The position numbers were made by a program, and so were the translations under genes. A stretch of DNA of 64,000 bases from Dinghuibacter silviterrae (lineage in GTDB: Bacteria > Bacteroidota > Bacteroidia > Chitinophagales > Chitinophagaceae), in the NCBI RefSeq assembly GCF_004366355.1, contig NZ_SODV01000001.1, positions 2,790,001 through 2,854,000 on the forward strand. Direction: 5' to 3'. Below, one piece after another: positions 51,515-59,543 of the stretch. The notes below the pieces were generated by a model. That model did no database searches and was not told the origin of the DNA. It saw nothing but the letters and a program-made list of their open reading frames with translations. How positions within the stretch are numbered: position 1 is the stretch's first letter; each line of letters begins with the position of its first letter.

Positions 51515-53152
51515 TTAACCCAGTCCTATCAAATAAGACGAGAGGTGTATCCATGATGAGGTATCACTTTCGTCAATAATTTTATCGACATAAATCAAAT
51601 CGTAAATCTTGTCGATAAATGCCGGAATTGCTTTGTTAGCAAATACATCAATCGATAAATCGGAGCATTCGAATCCCATGAATGACAGGTTTTCTAAAAT
51701 TTCCTTTCTGTCCAATTTGACAGGGCTTTTTAATAATAAATTGTCCAATTCTGAATCGGAAAGCCAGATGCTGAATGCGATTTTCCCTCCGCGTCGCTGA
51801 AGTATATCGATTTTAATGTTCCCTACATATTTTTTTGGTTGCTCTTTACGTCCACTGCAATCAATGTAGTTGACTAAATCAGTTTCTTCGATCAGCTTAT
51901 CAGGGCTTATGCTCAACTTTAATAACTCCTTAAATGATTGTACTAATAGTGAGAAATCATTCGTGACGACGTATAGATTTGCGGTAAAAAGAAGTCTTGC
52001 TTTTCTTTGAAATTCATTTTCTATGTCTTTGCTAGCAATCAATATCTTTTTTAATTCTAGGATCTTTTTTTTATTGCTCGTCGTATTTGCCGAGTCACTT
52101 AGCAATAAATATTGATTATACAAGTCATGCACACGGGGGATCCTTATTTCTATCGGCGGCTCAAGCGATTTTTGGATTCTAAATTGAGCATCTTCCAAGG
52201 CTAATGCAATCTCATCATCAGTTTCCATGATATGAAGATTCGGCTCTAAACCAATTGCCAGTGAGGGAGGTGTATCATCGAAGTGAAATGATTTATTCTC
52301 TTTTTGGGCGTCAGCTTTAGAACTTTCCAGTTCTGGTAGTAATTGTCCATCAAAGAATCTTAGTAGAATATCGGGATGATCCTTTCGCAACCTTTCCTCC
52401 AATTCGCCGCCGCTCCAAATTTCTATATGTTTTATCCCGGATTCATGTGCATAATTGCTTATGTTGTTCCTGGTCGTGGCACTCACGCTGCCTCCAGAAA
52501 CAACAATAAAGGAATCGGGAATATGACCGTGTTCAACCAATTTATCAATGTCTTTTTTAATTTTGTCTGCAGGAAGTTTTCTATGATTTGCGCATTGGTA
52601 ACAATAGTTTTTCTCTTTATAAGTACCCCAGATATCTCTGCCGTTTTCGTTACCAGATTCGCCCAGCCAAAATAAATCTTCCCAGGTTCTAAGCCGATTA
52701 ACATAAGCAAAGACTAATCTTTCGAAGTTTATGCTTTCTAAATCTTCAAAGTGTATGCGATGAACAGTTGTCGCTGCCTTAACCTGTCTGATAGGAGTTG
52801 ATGGAGTAGCTGGCACATTGGTTTCTAGCTTTTTAAATACGAACAACAATGGATTAGATGGAAGAATTTCGATGAGTTCATAGACAACAATTTTATCCAT
52901 CGTCATGTAAACTTTCTTGTTATTCTGGTAGTTACTGAAGTAAGAATAATAAGAATCAATCACTTGATGAAAGCTATCATCGACGTCGTGTCGACCTAGA
53001 TATCCCTCTAAAGTGTTTTCACCTTTTTTTATGAGTTGGAAATACAAATAGGGGCTGTAGGTTGGTTGAAAAGGAATATGCTGATTTGTCAATAGATCCA
53101 CTTCATGAGGTTCGACGAACCAGCAGATGATTGTGTTTTTATGGTTAGCCAT
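51515..53152 (-). CDS. Predicted Mrr-like restriction endonuclease-fold protein
   Basis: A 545-residue AT-rich gene. The N-terminal 130 residues are unassigned. A PD-(D/E)xK-like core follows: Glu in FERLVFAYVNRLRTWEDLFW (about 145), the acid in ENGRDIWG (about 169), and YCYQCANHRKLPADKIKKDIDKL (about 183-205). In this last motif the usual Q-x-K reads QCA with a Lys three residues later. A following strand-helix pattern (SFIVVSGGSVSATTRNNISNYA and HIEIWSGGELEERLRKDHP) is common in predicted defence nucleases. The C-terminal 250 residues are helical and unassigned. It is probably a nuclease or sensor of foreign DNA. Confidence 0.65.
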   Translation of the reverse strand: MANHKNTIICWFVEPHEVDLLTNQHIPFQPTYSPYLYFQLIKKGENTLEGYLGRHDVDDSFHQVIDSYYSYFSNYQNNKKVYMTMDKIVVYELIEILPSNPLLFVFKKLETNVPATPSTPIRQVKAATTVHRIHFEDLESINFERLVFAYVNRLRTWEDLFWLGESGNENGRDIWGTYKEKNYCYQCANHRKLPADKIKKDIDKLVEHGHIPDSFIVVSGGSVSATTRNNISNYAHESGIKHIEIWSGGELEERLRKDHPDILLRFFDGQLLPELESSKADAQKENKSFHFDDTPPSLAIGLEPNLHIMETDDEIALALEDAQFRIQKSLEPPIEIRIPRVHDLYNQYLLLSDSANTTSNKKKILELKKILIASKDIENEFQRKARLLFTANLYVVTNDFSLLVQSFKELLKLSISPDKLIEETDLVNYIDCSGRKEQPKKYVGNIKIDILQRRGGKIAFSIWLSDSELDNLLLKSPVKLDRKEILENLSFMGFECSDLSIDVFANKAIPAFIDKIYDLIYVDKIIDESDTSSWIHLSSYLIGLG

Positions 53153-53267
53153 AACAAATTTGGAGTTTGGAAAAATGCAAATTAACTAGTGTTGGTTGTA
53201 ATACAAGGAAAAGGTGAGGTTGACCATGCATGGTTTGTTCGCATTTGCTGAGAGAGGGATTAGCTCC

Positions 53268-53425
53268 GCGCCTTCGGCGCTACGGTGATCCCCGAAGGGG
53301 TCCCTGCAGCCCCCCGCTGATCTCGCTCTCGCTGGCGCGAGGTCGGATTTTCGTTTTCCGCGGCCGGAACGAGATAGCTCGTTCCATACGCTACAAACGA
53401 AAATCCCGCCGACAAAGTCGGCGGG
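53268..53425. repeat. Cluster of GC-rich hairpins (REP-like block)
   Basis: Within 160 bases there are several strong hairpins: GCGCC-TTC-GGCGC (53268-53280), GGATTTTCGTTT with AAACGAAAATCC (53345-53356, 53395-53406) enclosing GGAACGAG-ATAG-CTCGTTCC (53366-53385), and CCCGCCGAC-AAA-GTCGGCGGG (53405-53425). It lies in the 549-base gap between the nuclease and the ATPase-TIR gene. The region is GC-rich although both flanking genes are AT-rich. A frame through it is Arg-rich and not convincing as protein. Confidence 0.75.
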
Positions 53426-53450
53426 AATCGCGCTGGCGCTGTAAGGCGGG

Positions 53451-53474
53451 GAGGAGGGGACAAGTTTCGAACCT
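53451..53474 (+). repeat. Copy 2 of the 24-bp direct repeat
   Basis: Repeat of 50174-50197 with one mismatch. It follows the hairpin block directly and marks the right side of the segment with the DUF4143 ATPase and the nuclease. The remainder of the gap to 53701 is AT-rich and holds no recognisable feature. Confidence 0.75.
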
Positions 53475-53701
53475 TTTTATATCCGATTTATTGAAGATCA
53501 ACTTCTTAGGGTTTCAAATAAAAGATTTTCTTCATAAATAATAGATACCTACCAGCTTTTGTACTCCATTTCCGCTTGTTATTTGAGGTATCAGCGATTA
53601 TTTTCTATTGAACAACTTCACCTAGGATGTGCCCTCCAAACGGAATTTATGGAAAGCTGTACAAATATTTGCGTGGATTCGTGGCTTCATTCCAAGGAAT
53701 T

Positions 53702-55216
53702 CTAAGCAACTTGGTCTACTTTTTCAGCAAGGATGTCTGCAATTTCTATTATTGACTGTTTTCGAGAATCGATAAATCCAATGGTTTCCTTTAAGCCTAC
53801 AATGTGGGTGTCATCAATTCTAATAGGTAAAAGGTACTCCAGCGGACGAATTTTTTCAGCGTCCTTACCATTAGCGAATTCAAAATTTGTCCAATCTTTT
53901 TCCGGATAACTTTTAGAAACTATAATCACCATAAAGAGTGCATCGTTTCTATAAGTATCTGTTAAGGCTTTATTTAAATCTTTGCCCCACAGTTGCGCTT
54001 GTTGGTCAAAATCATAAAAGACTTCAAGGCCTCTTTCCCTAAATGCTACTTTTAATGATTTCGCATAATCCCTATCCTCTCCGGCAAATGAAATGGCAAC
54101 GTCATAAGTAAATCCTGGTGTTCTGACGTGGACTTTTTCTCGCACCTTGTTAAAATCTAATAAATTGAAGTAGAATCTAAGTGATGGATCTTCTATTGAT
54201 ATTGATTTCCCGGTTTTATTGTAATGCAACAAATCATCAATGTTATTAATAGCAATGATTTCATCTAAATTATTTAGGCAATTATAGAAGGAAGTGGCTT
54301 TTTTCCCCCTTTCTTTTGCATCAGGTATTGGGCGGACAATTTTGTCGTATAGAAATTCTGTTGATATTTCCGATCTAGTCTCAGATGCAATGGTGGCAAC
54401 TATGTCAAAGTAAGTGTTGTGAACTGATCTGGCTTGTTGTTTACCTTTTGTGAGCGCGACTATTTTATTGAAGTATTTAGAGTCAAAGATCCTCAATATA
54501 TCATCTTTAAGATCTTTCAATGTAATTGACAATTTGGTCAAGTCGGCTTGAGTGTTTGTCATGTTTTTTGACAGTAATGACATTCGACAAATGACATGTA
54601 CGATTGAAGGAACACAATTTGAAGCTGTAATAATCTGTACTATTGTTTCATTGTCGAACTCTACGTTGAGCAATTTTGTCCCTAGTTTGATTAGTTTGAC
54701 GACAAACTCTTCGGATTGGGTTTTGAGCTGAAATGGATCGTTTCTAATTCCTAATTCAGCATCAATACCTACCAATTCTTCGGCCGAACTAGATATTCCA
54801 ATAAGTATAAATCTAATGTCTTTTTCATGAAGTAGTTTAAGATTTTTTGCAATCTCAGATCGAGTATTGGCTGTCAAAAAGTGGAAGTCATCGATGATAA
54901 TGAATCTGACCATCTTCAAATAGTCGTTTATTACATCGAAATCCGGATCAGTCTTTAGTACTGTTGAAAATAGTTCAGCGTAGCTATTAGCACTAGCATG
55001 TTCACGGGCATTTATCCAAAGTGTATCACGAGATTCAATTCCTTCATCCAGAAGAAGTCTGCTAATTATCGTGGTTTTTCCACTTCCAGAAGGGCCTGAA
55101 ATTGTGATATGCTTCCCTTTTGCTCTGATCGCCGACTTTATGTAAGGGTACTCTTTAATTTCAATAAATGTATTTTTGGGAAATGCAGCCTCATTAAAGA
55201 CATCTTCCAATTCCAT
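53702..55216 (-). CDS. P-loop NTPase with C-terminal TIR domain (candidate defence protein)
   Basis: A 504-residue protein. The N-terminal STAND/AAA-like ATPase has Walker A GPSGSGKTTIISRLLL at about 40-55, Walker B FIIIDDFHFLTANTRSEIA at about 105-123, and an LIGISSSAEELVG sensor-like strand. A helical region follows. The C-terminal 135 residues (from about 370) are a TIR domain: YDVAISFAGEDRDYAKSLKVAFRERGLEVFYDFD and VIIVSKSYPEKDWTNFEFAN, where WTNFE supplies the conserved Glu (WxxxE) of NAD-consuming TIRs. The effector lies at the C-terminus, unlike most Avs-like proteins with N-terminal effectors. It probably triggers NAD depletion on infection. Confidence 0.82.
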   Translation of the reverse strand: MELEDVFNEAAFPKNTFIEIKEYPYIKSAIRAKGKHITISGPSGSGKTTIISRLLLDEGIESRDTLWINAREHASANSYAELFSTVLKTDPDFDVINDYLKMVRFIIIDDFHFLTANTRSEIAKNLKLLHEKDIRFILIGISSSAEELVGIDAELGIRNDPFQLKTQSEEFVVKLIKLGTKLLNVEFDNETIVQIITASNCVPSIVHVICRMSLLSKNMTNTQADLTKLSITLKDLKDDILRIFDSKYFNKIVALTKGKQQARSVHNTYFDIVATIASETRSEISTEFLYDKIVRPIPDAKERGKKATSFYNCLNNLDEIIAINNIDDLLHYNKTGKSISIEDPSLRFYFNLLDFNKVREKVHVRTPGFTYDVAISFAGEDRDYAKSLKVAFRERGLEVFYDFDQQAQLWGKDLNKALTDTYRNDALFMVIIVSKSYPEKDWTNFEFANGKDAEKIRPLEYLLPIRIDDTHIVGLKETIGFIDSRKQSIIEIADILAEKVDQVA

Positions 55217-55340
55217 AAATTATAAAGTTGTATTTAGAAAATGCATGGTCAAATAAATAATTAATTTAAATTACTGAAATATAATGAATGGAGACTCGGA
55301 TATCTAATTGCATGTATTCCTAAAGGTCAAACAGACTGCC

Positions 55341-56132
55341 TCAAATTGGACTAAGTGTAACAAAATTCTGGCCTTGGCCTCCTAATTGGTAGTTAACCCG
55401 ATATTGGCCTTTTATATAGATATCATGAAATTTTTCAGTTATAAACCCTATGTTGAGATTATTGACAATGAACTTAACTGTTAAGATGCCCTCAAGTGGT
55501 CCAGCATAATATATATGGTCATCATTCAATTCATCTTGGGAAGCGTCTTTCCAATAAATTTTCGGATCGCATGGCCAGAGTACCGCAAACTCAAGAAGAT
55601 TGATGTCGCCAGTTCTTCCATATCCAAATTTCGTTACGTATGTAGGAATTCTATTGTGATCTTGGTAATCAAAATTGTCAACTATATCCTTTGAAAATGG
55701 GACGTTTGGAATATCTATATTTATAAAGACAGTTCTACCGTCATTTTCTCGGACAAATTCTTCAAAAGGTTTATTGGCAAAATCTCCATCATATTCGGGG
55801 GGACCCTGATTTATATTTGCATGATCACCAGTCACTATGGTACCTTGGTTCTCCGTTACTATAGCATTTCTATTTCCCTGGATTACTATTGAAGTATCAC
55901 GTACATTATTTTTTGACGAGAACGATTTTGGAGCGGAATGCATAATTAAATATGCAATGAGGCTAAATACGGATAGAAGGAATATCCCAAGGATCATCAA
56001 TCGCAATATATTATAGCCTTGACGTTTGGTTAGTATCGGAATAATTTTCTTGCTAAGAATATTTTTAAAAAGAAGATATAAAAGGGTAATTGATAGTCCC
56101 GCTATGCCAGTATATTTTAAAATTGACTCCAT
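55341..56132 (-). CDS. Two-TM membrane protein with a repetitive Asn-rich linker
   Basis: A 263-residue protein of unknown family. Two N-terminal TM helices (about residues 7-25 and 45-67) are followed by a GN-rich linker (VIQGNRNAIVTENQGTIVTG, then DHANINQG), which resembles the turn-rich beta-helix-like stretches of effector-associated proteins. The C-terminal 150 residues are a beta-rich domain ending LGGQGQNFVTLSPI. It lies between the XRE regulator (49 bases upstream) and the ATPase-TIR gene (124 bases downstream), all on one strand. It might be a membrane sensor or effector in that operon. Confidence 0.6.
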   Translation of the reverse strand: MESILKYTGIAGLSITLLYLLFKNILSKKIIPILTKRQGYNILRLMILGIFLLSVFSLIAYLIMHSAPKSFSSKNNVRDTSIVIQGNRNAIVTENQGTIVTGDHANINQGPPEYDGDFANKPFEEFVRENDGRTVFINIDIPNVPFSKDIVDNFDYQDHNRIPTYVTKFGYGRTGDINLLEFAVLWPCDPKIYWKDASQDELNDDHIYYAGPLEGILTVKFIVNNLNIGFITEKFHDIYIKGQYRVNYQLGGQGQNFVTLSPI

Positions 56133-56181
56133 TTTCGATTTGTCTCGTTGTCAATTTGATATATAATTATAAAAGAAGCTG

Positions 56182-56607
56182 CTATTTCTTAGCAGACATT
56201 TGGTTTTGAAGAATTTCCACCTTTTGTCTCTCCGACTCCAGCAACCGCTCATACAATTTTTTATTTTCTTCCATCGCCTCAATCCATTTCTCCAGTGGAT
56301 TAAAAACAGGACTATACTGCACAAAGGCAACATTCTGGTTATTTGTAACAGTGTTTCCAATGAAGTTATAAATACCCTCTTCGTCAAAATTCTTAATCGC
56401 ATCTGCGGGTATCTTCAGAGCCTTTGCCACTCGTTCTAAGACCTCAGGATCTATGGTCTCCTCCTGTTCAAGTTGGGAAACCTTTTTTTGATACCAATCT
56501 TCACCCAGTGCAGCGGCCAGGGTTTCTTGTTTCATACTAAGCAATTCCCGGAAGCGCTTCACATTCCGGCCTTCATGTACCTTTTTGGGTTTATCAATGG
56601 TTGTCAT
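56182..56607 (-). CDS. XRE-family helix-turn-helix regulator
   Basis: A 141-residue regulator. The N-terminal Xre helix-turn-helix is VKRFRELLSMKQETLAAALGEDWYQKKVSQLEQEETIDPEVLERVAKALKIP at about 17-70. The C-terminal part is a coiled-coil-like helix (LEKWIEAMEENKKLYERLLESERQKVEILQNQ). Such proteins are frequent first genes of Bacteroidota accessory islands. It heads the strand-minus cluster of the two-TM protein, the ATPase-TIR and the nuclease. Upstream, 424 bases lack a gene. Confidence 0.85.
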   Translation of the reverse strand: MTTIDKPKKVHEGRNVKRFRELLSMKQETLAAALGEDWYQKKVSQLEQEETIDPEVLERVAKALKIPADAIKNFDEEGIYNFIGNTVTNNQNVAFVQYSPVFNPLEKWIEAMEENKKLYERLLESERQKVEILQNQMSAKK

Positions 56608-57031
56608 ATATTAATTTTGATCCTTATATATATTGGTAAGATAGAGAGAAATTAAAAACGTGGTTCTACAATATACCACAAACTGTCTAAAATATACCCT
56701 TAAACGTCTATTTTATTCTCACAATCAATTGATAATCAAATATTTAATCCGTTACTTGCACTTATAATTAAAAGCGGGGTGATTATTTCATATCCTTTTA
56801 TGTCTTAAACAGATAATCCTTTTCTCAGCGTGTGTGTATAGATAGGCATGGGCGTCCCTGTCTGAGGTTATGTTCTGTGGCGTATAGATAATGTCAGGGG
56901 CTAACCCATGCTCTTTTTCTGTCCTTGAAGATACTTAGCCAAAGGTATCCCTTATGATCTATTATTTATTCCACAAGAATACAAACATAATCTACAAAAC
57001 TATATAAGAATACCTGTTAAAAGTTGAACGT
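56608..57031. other. AT-rich intergenic region without a recognised gene
   Basis: Between the divergent XRE gene and the small gene at 57032 there are 424 AT-rich bases. No ORF, repeat or clear hairpin was seen. It should carry the promoters of both flanking transcripts. Confidence 0.6.
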
Positions 57032-57304
57032 ATGAAGCGGTACGATATATTCCAAGACCGGCTTACCTGTCTGACTCCGGAGGAAAGGAGCACTCCAGTG
57101 CTAGTAATCGATGGTTTTTTTCAGGAATTCGACCTCGAATTCTGTCGAAACCTTTGCGGGCTTGCCCTTGCAAACCTCCTTTGTATGGCGGACGAGGATA
57201 TCGGCAATGAATTTACCAGGACCGAGATTTTGTTATTCTTCGAATCCGTGGAAAGGCTCATTGAATCTACGTCTTTTCTTCAAAAACAAAATAAATGCAA
57301 ATGA
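57032..57304 (+). CDS. Hypothetical small protein
   Basis: A 90-residue protein (MKRYDIFQDRLTCLTPEERS at the start, STSFLQKQNKCK at the end). It is helical, Cys-containing and without a signal. No family was recognised. Its stop overlaps the start of the next gene as ATGA, so both are translated as a pair. Confidence 0.55.
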   Translation: MKRYDIFQDRLTCLTPEERSTPVLVIDGFFQEFDLEFCRNLCGLALANLLCMADEDIGNEFTRTEILLFFESVERLIESTSFLQKQNKCK

Positions 57305-57582
57305 GACCCGCAAAACCCCTGCAAGTATTAGCACTGATAATGGCAATTGGATTCCTCTGTTTTTCTGCTGTAGACCTTTGGCGCCATGAAATATTTGAAT
57401 GTTTTCTGTCATTTACGGTGTCAGCTTGTTATTGGGATAGGCTTGGCACTAGTCACACAGAAGACAGGCCAAAGTATAAAGAATTCGGCTATGATGAAGA
57501 CGACGATGACGATGTACATCCAGACAGTAGATTACCATGTGAACAACGCATAAATGACCCGGAAGCAGGGGCAAATAGCTGA
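57301..57582 (+). CDS. Hypothetical small membrane-associated protein
   Basis: A 93-residue protein with one hydrophobic N-terminal helix (PLQVLALIMAIGFLCFSAVDLW) and an acidic tail (EFGYDEDDDDDVHPDS). It is coupled to the preceding gene by ATGA overlap. No family was recognised. Confidence 0.5.
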   Translation: MRPAKPLQVLALIMAIGFLCFSAVDLWRHEIFECFLSFTVSACYWDRLGTSHTEDRPKYKEFGYDEDDDDDVHPDSRLPCEQRINDPEAGANS

Positions 57583-57688
57583 GCCGAAGATATTCAATTA
57601 GCGGAAGCATAAAAATTTTGATCGAAGCCCATACACTCTTGGTGTGACGAAAAGAATTATTAATTTGTAGTATATAAAAGCCAACGCA

Positions 57689-58012
57689 ATGGGATATGTC
57701 TTACTCGCAATTTCAACGATCATCAATTGTCTCTCTTATTTGGTGTTGAAGGCCGTCTCTGGAAAGTCATATAGCTTTCAATGGGTGCTTCAGTTTACGG
57801 GTGGCCTGATCCTAGCAGGGATTACCACCTTTTTATTCACGCGCTCCCTAAAGGAGTTGAAGCTATCTGTAGCCTATCCGATTTTCTGTGGCGTAAGCAT
57901 TATTTTGGTATTGCTTACCTCTTGGATGGCTTTTCATGAAAAGATTAGTTTATTGAATTTTATGGGTGCCATTGTAATAATTGCCGGTGTATATATGGTT
58001 AGTGTACGATGA
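57689..58012 (+). CDS. SMR-like four-TM transporter lacking the conserved glutamate
   Basis: A 107-residue protein with four hydrophobic helices of the small multidrug resistance (EmrE-like) pattern, with GGLILAGITTFLFTRSLKELKLSVAYPIFCGVSIILVLLTSWM and NFMGAIVIIAGVYMVS. The membrane-embedded Glu essential in EmrE helix 1 is replaced by Asn: TIINCLSYLVLK, where family members have E eight residues before the helix-end Lys. Classic cation export is therefore doubtful; related SMR-fold proteins act in lipid or polyprenyl-phosphate sugar transport. A strong hairpin terminator follows it. Confidence 0.8.
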   Translation: MGYVLLAISTIINCLSYLVLKAVSGKSYSFQWVLQFTGGLILAGITTFLFTRSLKELKLSVAYPIFCGVSIILVLLTSWMAFHEKISLLNFMGAIVIIAGVYMVSVR

Positions 58013-58030
58013 GCCGCTTCTATGCCAACA

Positions 58031-58073
58031 ATCGTCCCGCATAAGATATCAACGATATTTTATGCGGGACGAT
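58031..58073. terminator. Bidirectional hairpin terminator
   Basis: A perfect 14-bp stem, ATCGTCCCGCATAA with TTATGCGGGACGAT, flanks a 15-base loop (58045-58059). It lies between the convergent SMR-like and ECF sigma genes, serving as terminator for both. Confidence 0.8.
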
Positions 58074-58087
58074 CTCTGTAGTATCTT

Positions 58088-58705
58088 TTAGCATACCATT
58101 GCCGCATCAACCAACAGTGCAATGATAACGAGTGCGATTTTTGCGTCAGACAGCCGTTTTTTAAGAATGTGCGTAGCCCTACTTCTGGTATTTCGAATTG
58201 TCTGGACGGTTAGGTTCATAATAGCTGCTATATCTTCAGTCGTCATCCCCTGGAGCGTGAGCAAAACAATCTTTCTGGTTTGTACTGGAAGAGTTTCAAT
58301 GGCTTGGTTTATTTCTCGGATAACTTCTGCTTCGAAAACTTGTTTCATTACAATATCGCTCAGTTCCTCATTGGAGAGCTCCAGCAAAGCCGTTTTCTTG
58401 TGATTGGCGACTAGCTTGGAGTGCCTTTGGTAATTCAAGCAGGCGTTCTTTGCACTGACATATAAAAAGGCCTTGATGGCTCGCAAATTCTCAAAGTTTT
58501 CCCTGAGCCTCCAAAGCTTTATAAATATATCAGAAACTATATCTTTTGCACTTTCGGTATCGGCTATAAACTCCCGTGTATAGTAGCAAATTGCTCCGTG
58601 GTGCTTTAGGAATAGTTGCTCAAAAGCTCGCGTTTTTCCTCTTCGAAACTCTGCCACAAGGAAGTCTTCTTCTGAAACTGTATCTACCAATTGGTCAGAT
58701 GCCAT
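58088..58705 (-). CDS. ECF sigma factor with hydrophobic C-terminus
   Basis: A 205-residue ECF sigma factor starting at 58705 (MASDQLVDTVSEEDFLVAEF). Region 2 shows AFEQLFLKHHGAICYYTREFI and KDIVSDIFIKLWRLRENF; region 4 shows ALETLPVQTRK-like AIETLPVQTRKIVLLTLQGM and the helix-turn-helix TEDIAAIMNLTVQTIRNTRSRA. The last 20 residues are hydrophobic (IALVIIALLVDAAMV). No FecR gene lies beside it. It is the last gene of a minus-strand operon with three envelope proteins, an arrangement in which sigma activity may respond to these proteins. Confidence 0.88.
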   Translation of the reverse strand: MASDQLVDTVSEEDFLVAEFRRGKTRAFEQLFLKHHGAICYYTREFIADTESAKDIVSDIFIKLWRLRENFENLRAIKAFLYVSAKNACLNYQRHSKLVANHKKTALLELSNEELSDIVMKQVFEAEVIREINQAIETLPVQTRKIVLLTLQGMTTEDIAAIMNLTVQTIRNTRSRATHILKKRLSDAKIALVIIALLVDAAMVC

Positions 58706-58713
58706 AACAATTG

Positions 58714-59109
58714 TTAAGGTGGCGGGATTGGACGAGGGGTATATGGCTGAATAACAGGGAAGGGTATTGAATCGGGGTTGTAGTAGGGATAGTAGTAACG
58801 TCCGTTGAAGATGTATTCCCCCCATTGCCAGAAATGCAGAGGATTTCTGGCAAATGTCCTGTATAAGGTTTTGTTCGGCGAACTCGTTGTGTCGAGAAAA
58901 CTCTCCCACTGCTTGTTCATCATAACCCTGTCAGTCCCGAACATTGGATATTCCCTGAATACAAAACGCCCATCTTTATTACTGAATGTATAGGAATTGA
59001 AGGCCGATAGTATTGGAAACAGATTGGGCACTAGTATAACTATGCCTAGTGTAATTAGAACTATTTTTGTTAGTCGTTTTCTGAATTTTATGGGATCAAT
59101 AAACATCAT
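58714..59109 (-). CDS. Hypothetical single-TM protein
   Basis: A 131-residue protein (MMFIDPIKFRKRLTKIVLIT) with one N-terminal helix (IVLITLGIVILVPNLFPILSAF). The tail is aromatic and Pro-rich (YYYPYYNPDSIPFPVIQPYT). Its start overlaps the stop of the upstream gene as ATGA, and the sigma gene begins eight bases downstream. No family was recognised. It could be the membrane partner (immunity or anti-sigma-like) in this operon. Confidence 0.6.
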   Translation of the reverse strand: MMFIDPIKFRKRLTKIVLITLGIVILVPNLFPILSAFNSYTFSNKDGRFVFREYPMFGTDRVMMNKQWESFLDTTSSPNKTLYRTFARNPLHFWQWGEYIFNGRYYYPYYNPDSIPFPVIQPYTPRPIPPP

Positions 59110-59531
59110 CGGGAAGCTCGTTTTATCGACATCCACTCATCTTTAAAGTATTTTTGCCAATCCTCCTTTCGGTCATCCGGAATTTCATAGCAGTCCATTG
59201 TATTGCCGTTCATAAAAAAGCCACCGAAGGTACTTACATAAACTTTTATTCTCTGACCGGTTTCTGTTTGAGCCGTACATATATAGACCCCTTCCCAGTA
59301 AGGCCGGTTTTCTTTTGGTATCTTGGTGACGTTGCCAAGGAATTGCTGTAGCGTTGCTAGGCTCAAACGGACAGAGTCGAATTGAGACAATGAATCGACA
59401 GGTGAATTATAGTGAACACGAGGGACGTCGTACATTTTCCAGTTCGTTGTTTTCGACCAGTCTATTTCTTGCGCTTTGATACCAATTGGAAAGAAATATA
59501 CAGTTACTAAGATGGTTAATATTGATTTCAT
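59106..59531 (-). CDS. Hypothetical secreted protein
   Basis: A 141-residue exported protein (signal MKSILTILVTVYFFPIGIKAQ). The mature part is beta-rich (VYICTAQTETGQRIKVYVSTFGGFFMNG) and ends acidic to basic. It is coupled to the downstream gene and begins 12 bases after the lipoprotein gene at 59544-61019. No family was recognised; as the immediate follower of a possible effector it is a candidate immunity protein. Confidence 0.6.
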   Translation of the reverse strand: MKSILTILVTVYFFPIGIKAQEIDWSKTTNWKMYDVPRVHYNSPVDSLSQFDSVRLSLATLQQFLGNVTKIPKENRPYWEGVYICTAQTETGQRIKVYVSTFGGFFMNGNTMDCYEIPDDRKEDWQKYFKDEWMSIKRASR

Positions 59532-59543
59532 CGAAACAGAAAT

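Noticed and set aside
53451-53540. tRNA gene on the minus strand
   Set aside because: The TTCGAAAC motif resembles a T-arm, but no acceptor, D-arm or anticodon arm could be drawn upstream; at most a tRNA-end fragment.
53230-53541. 103-codon ORF through the hairpin block
   Set aside because: Translation is Arg/Ser-rich because of the palindromic GC-rich DNA, and similar ORFs are typical artefacts of repeat elements.
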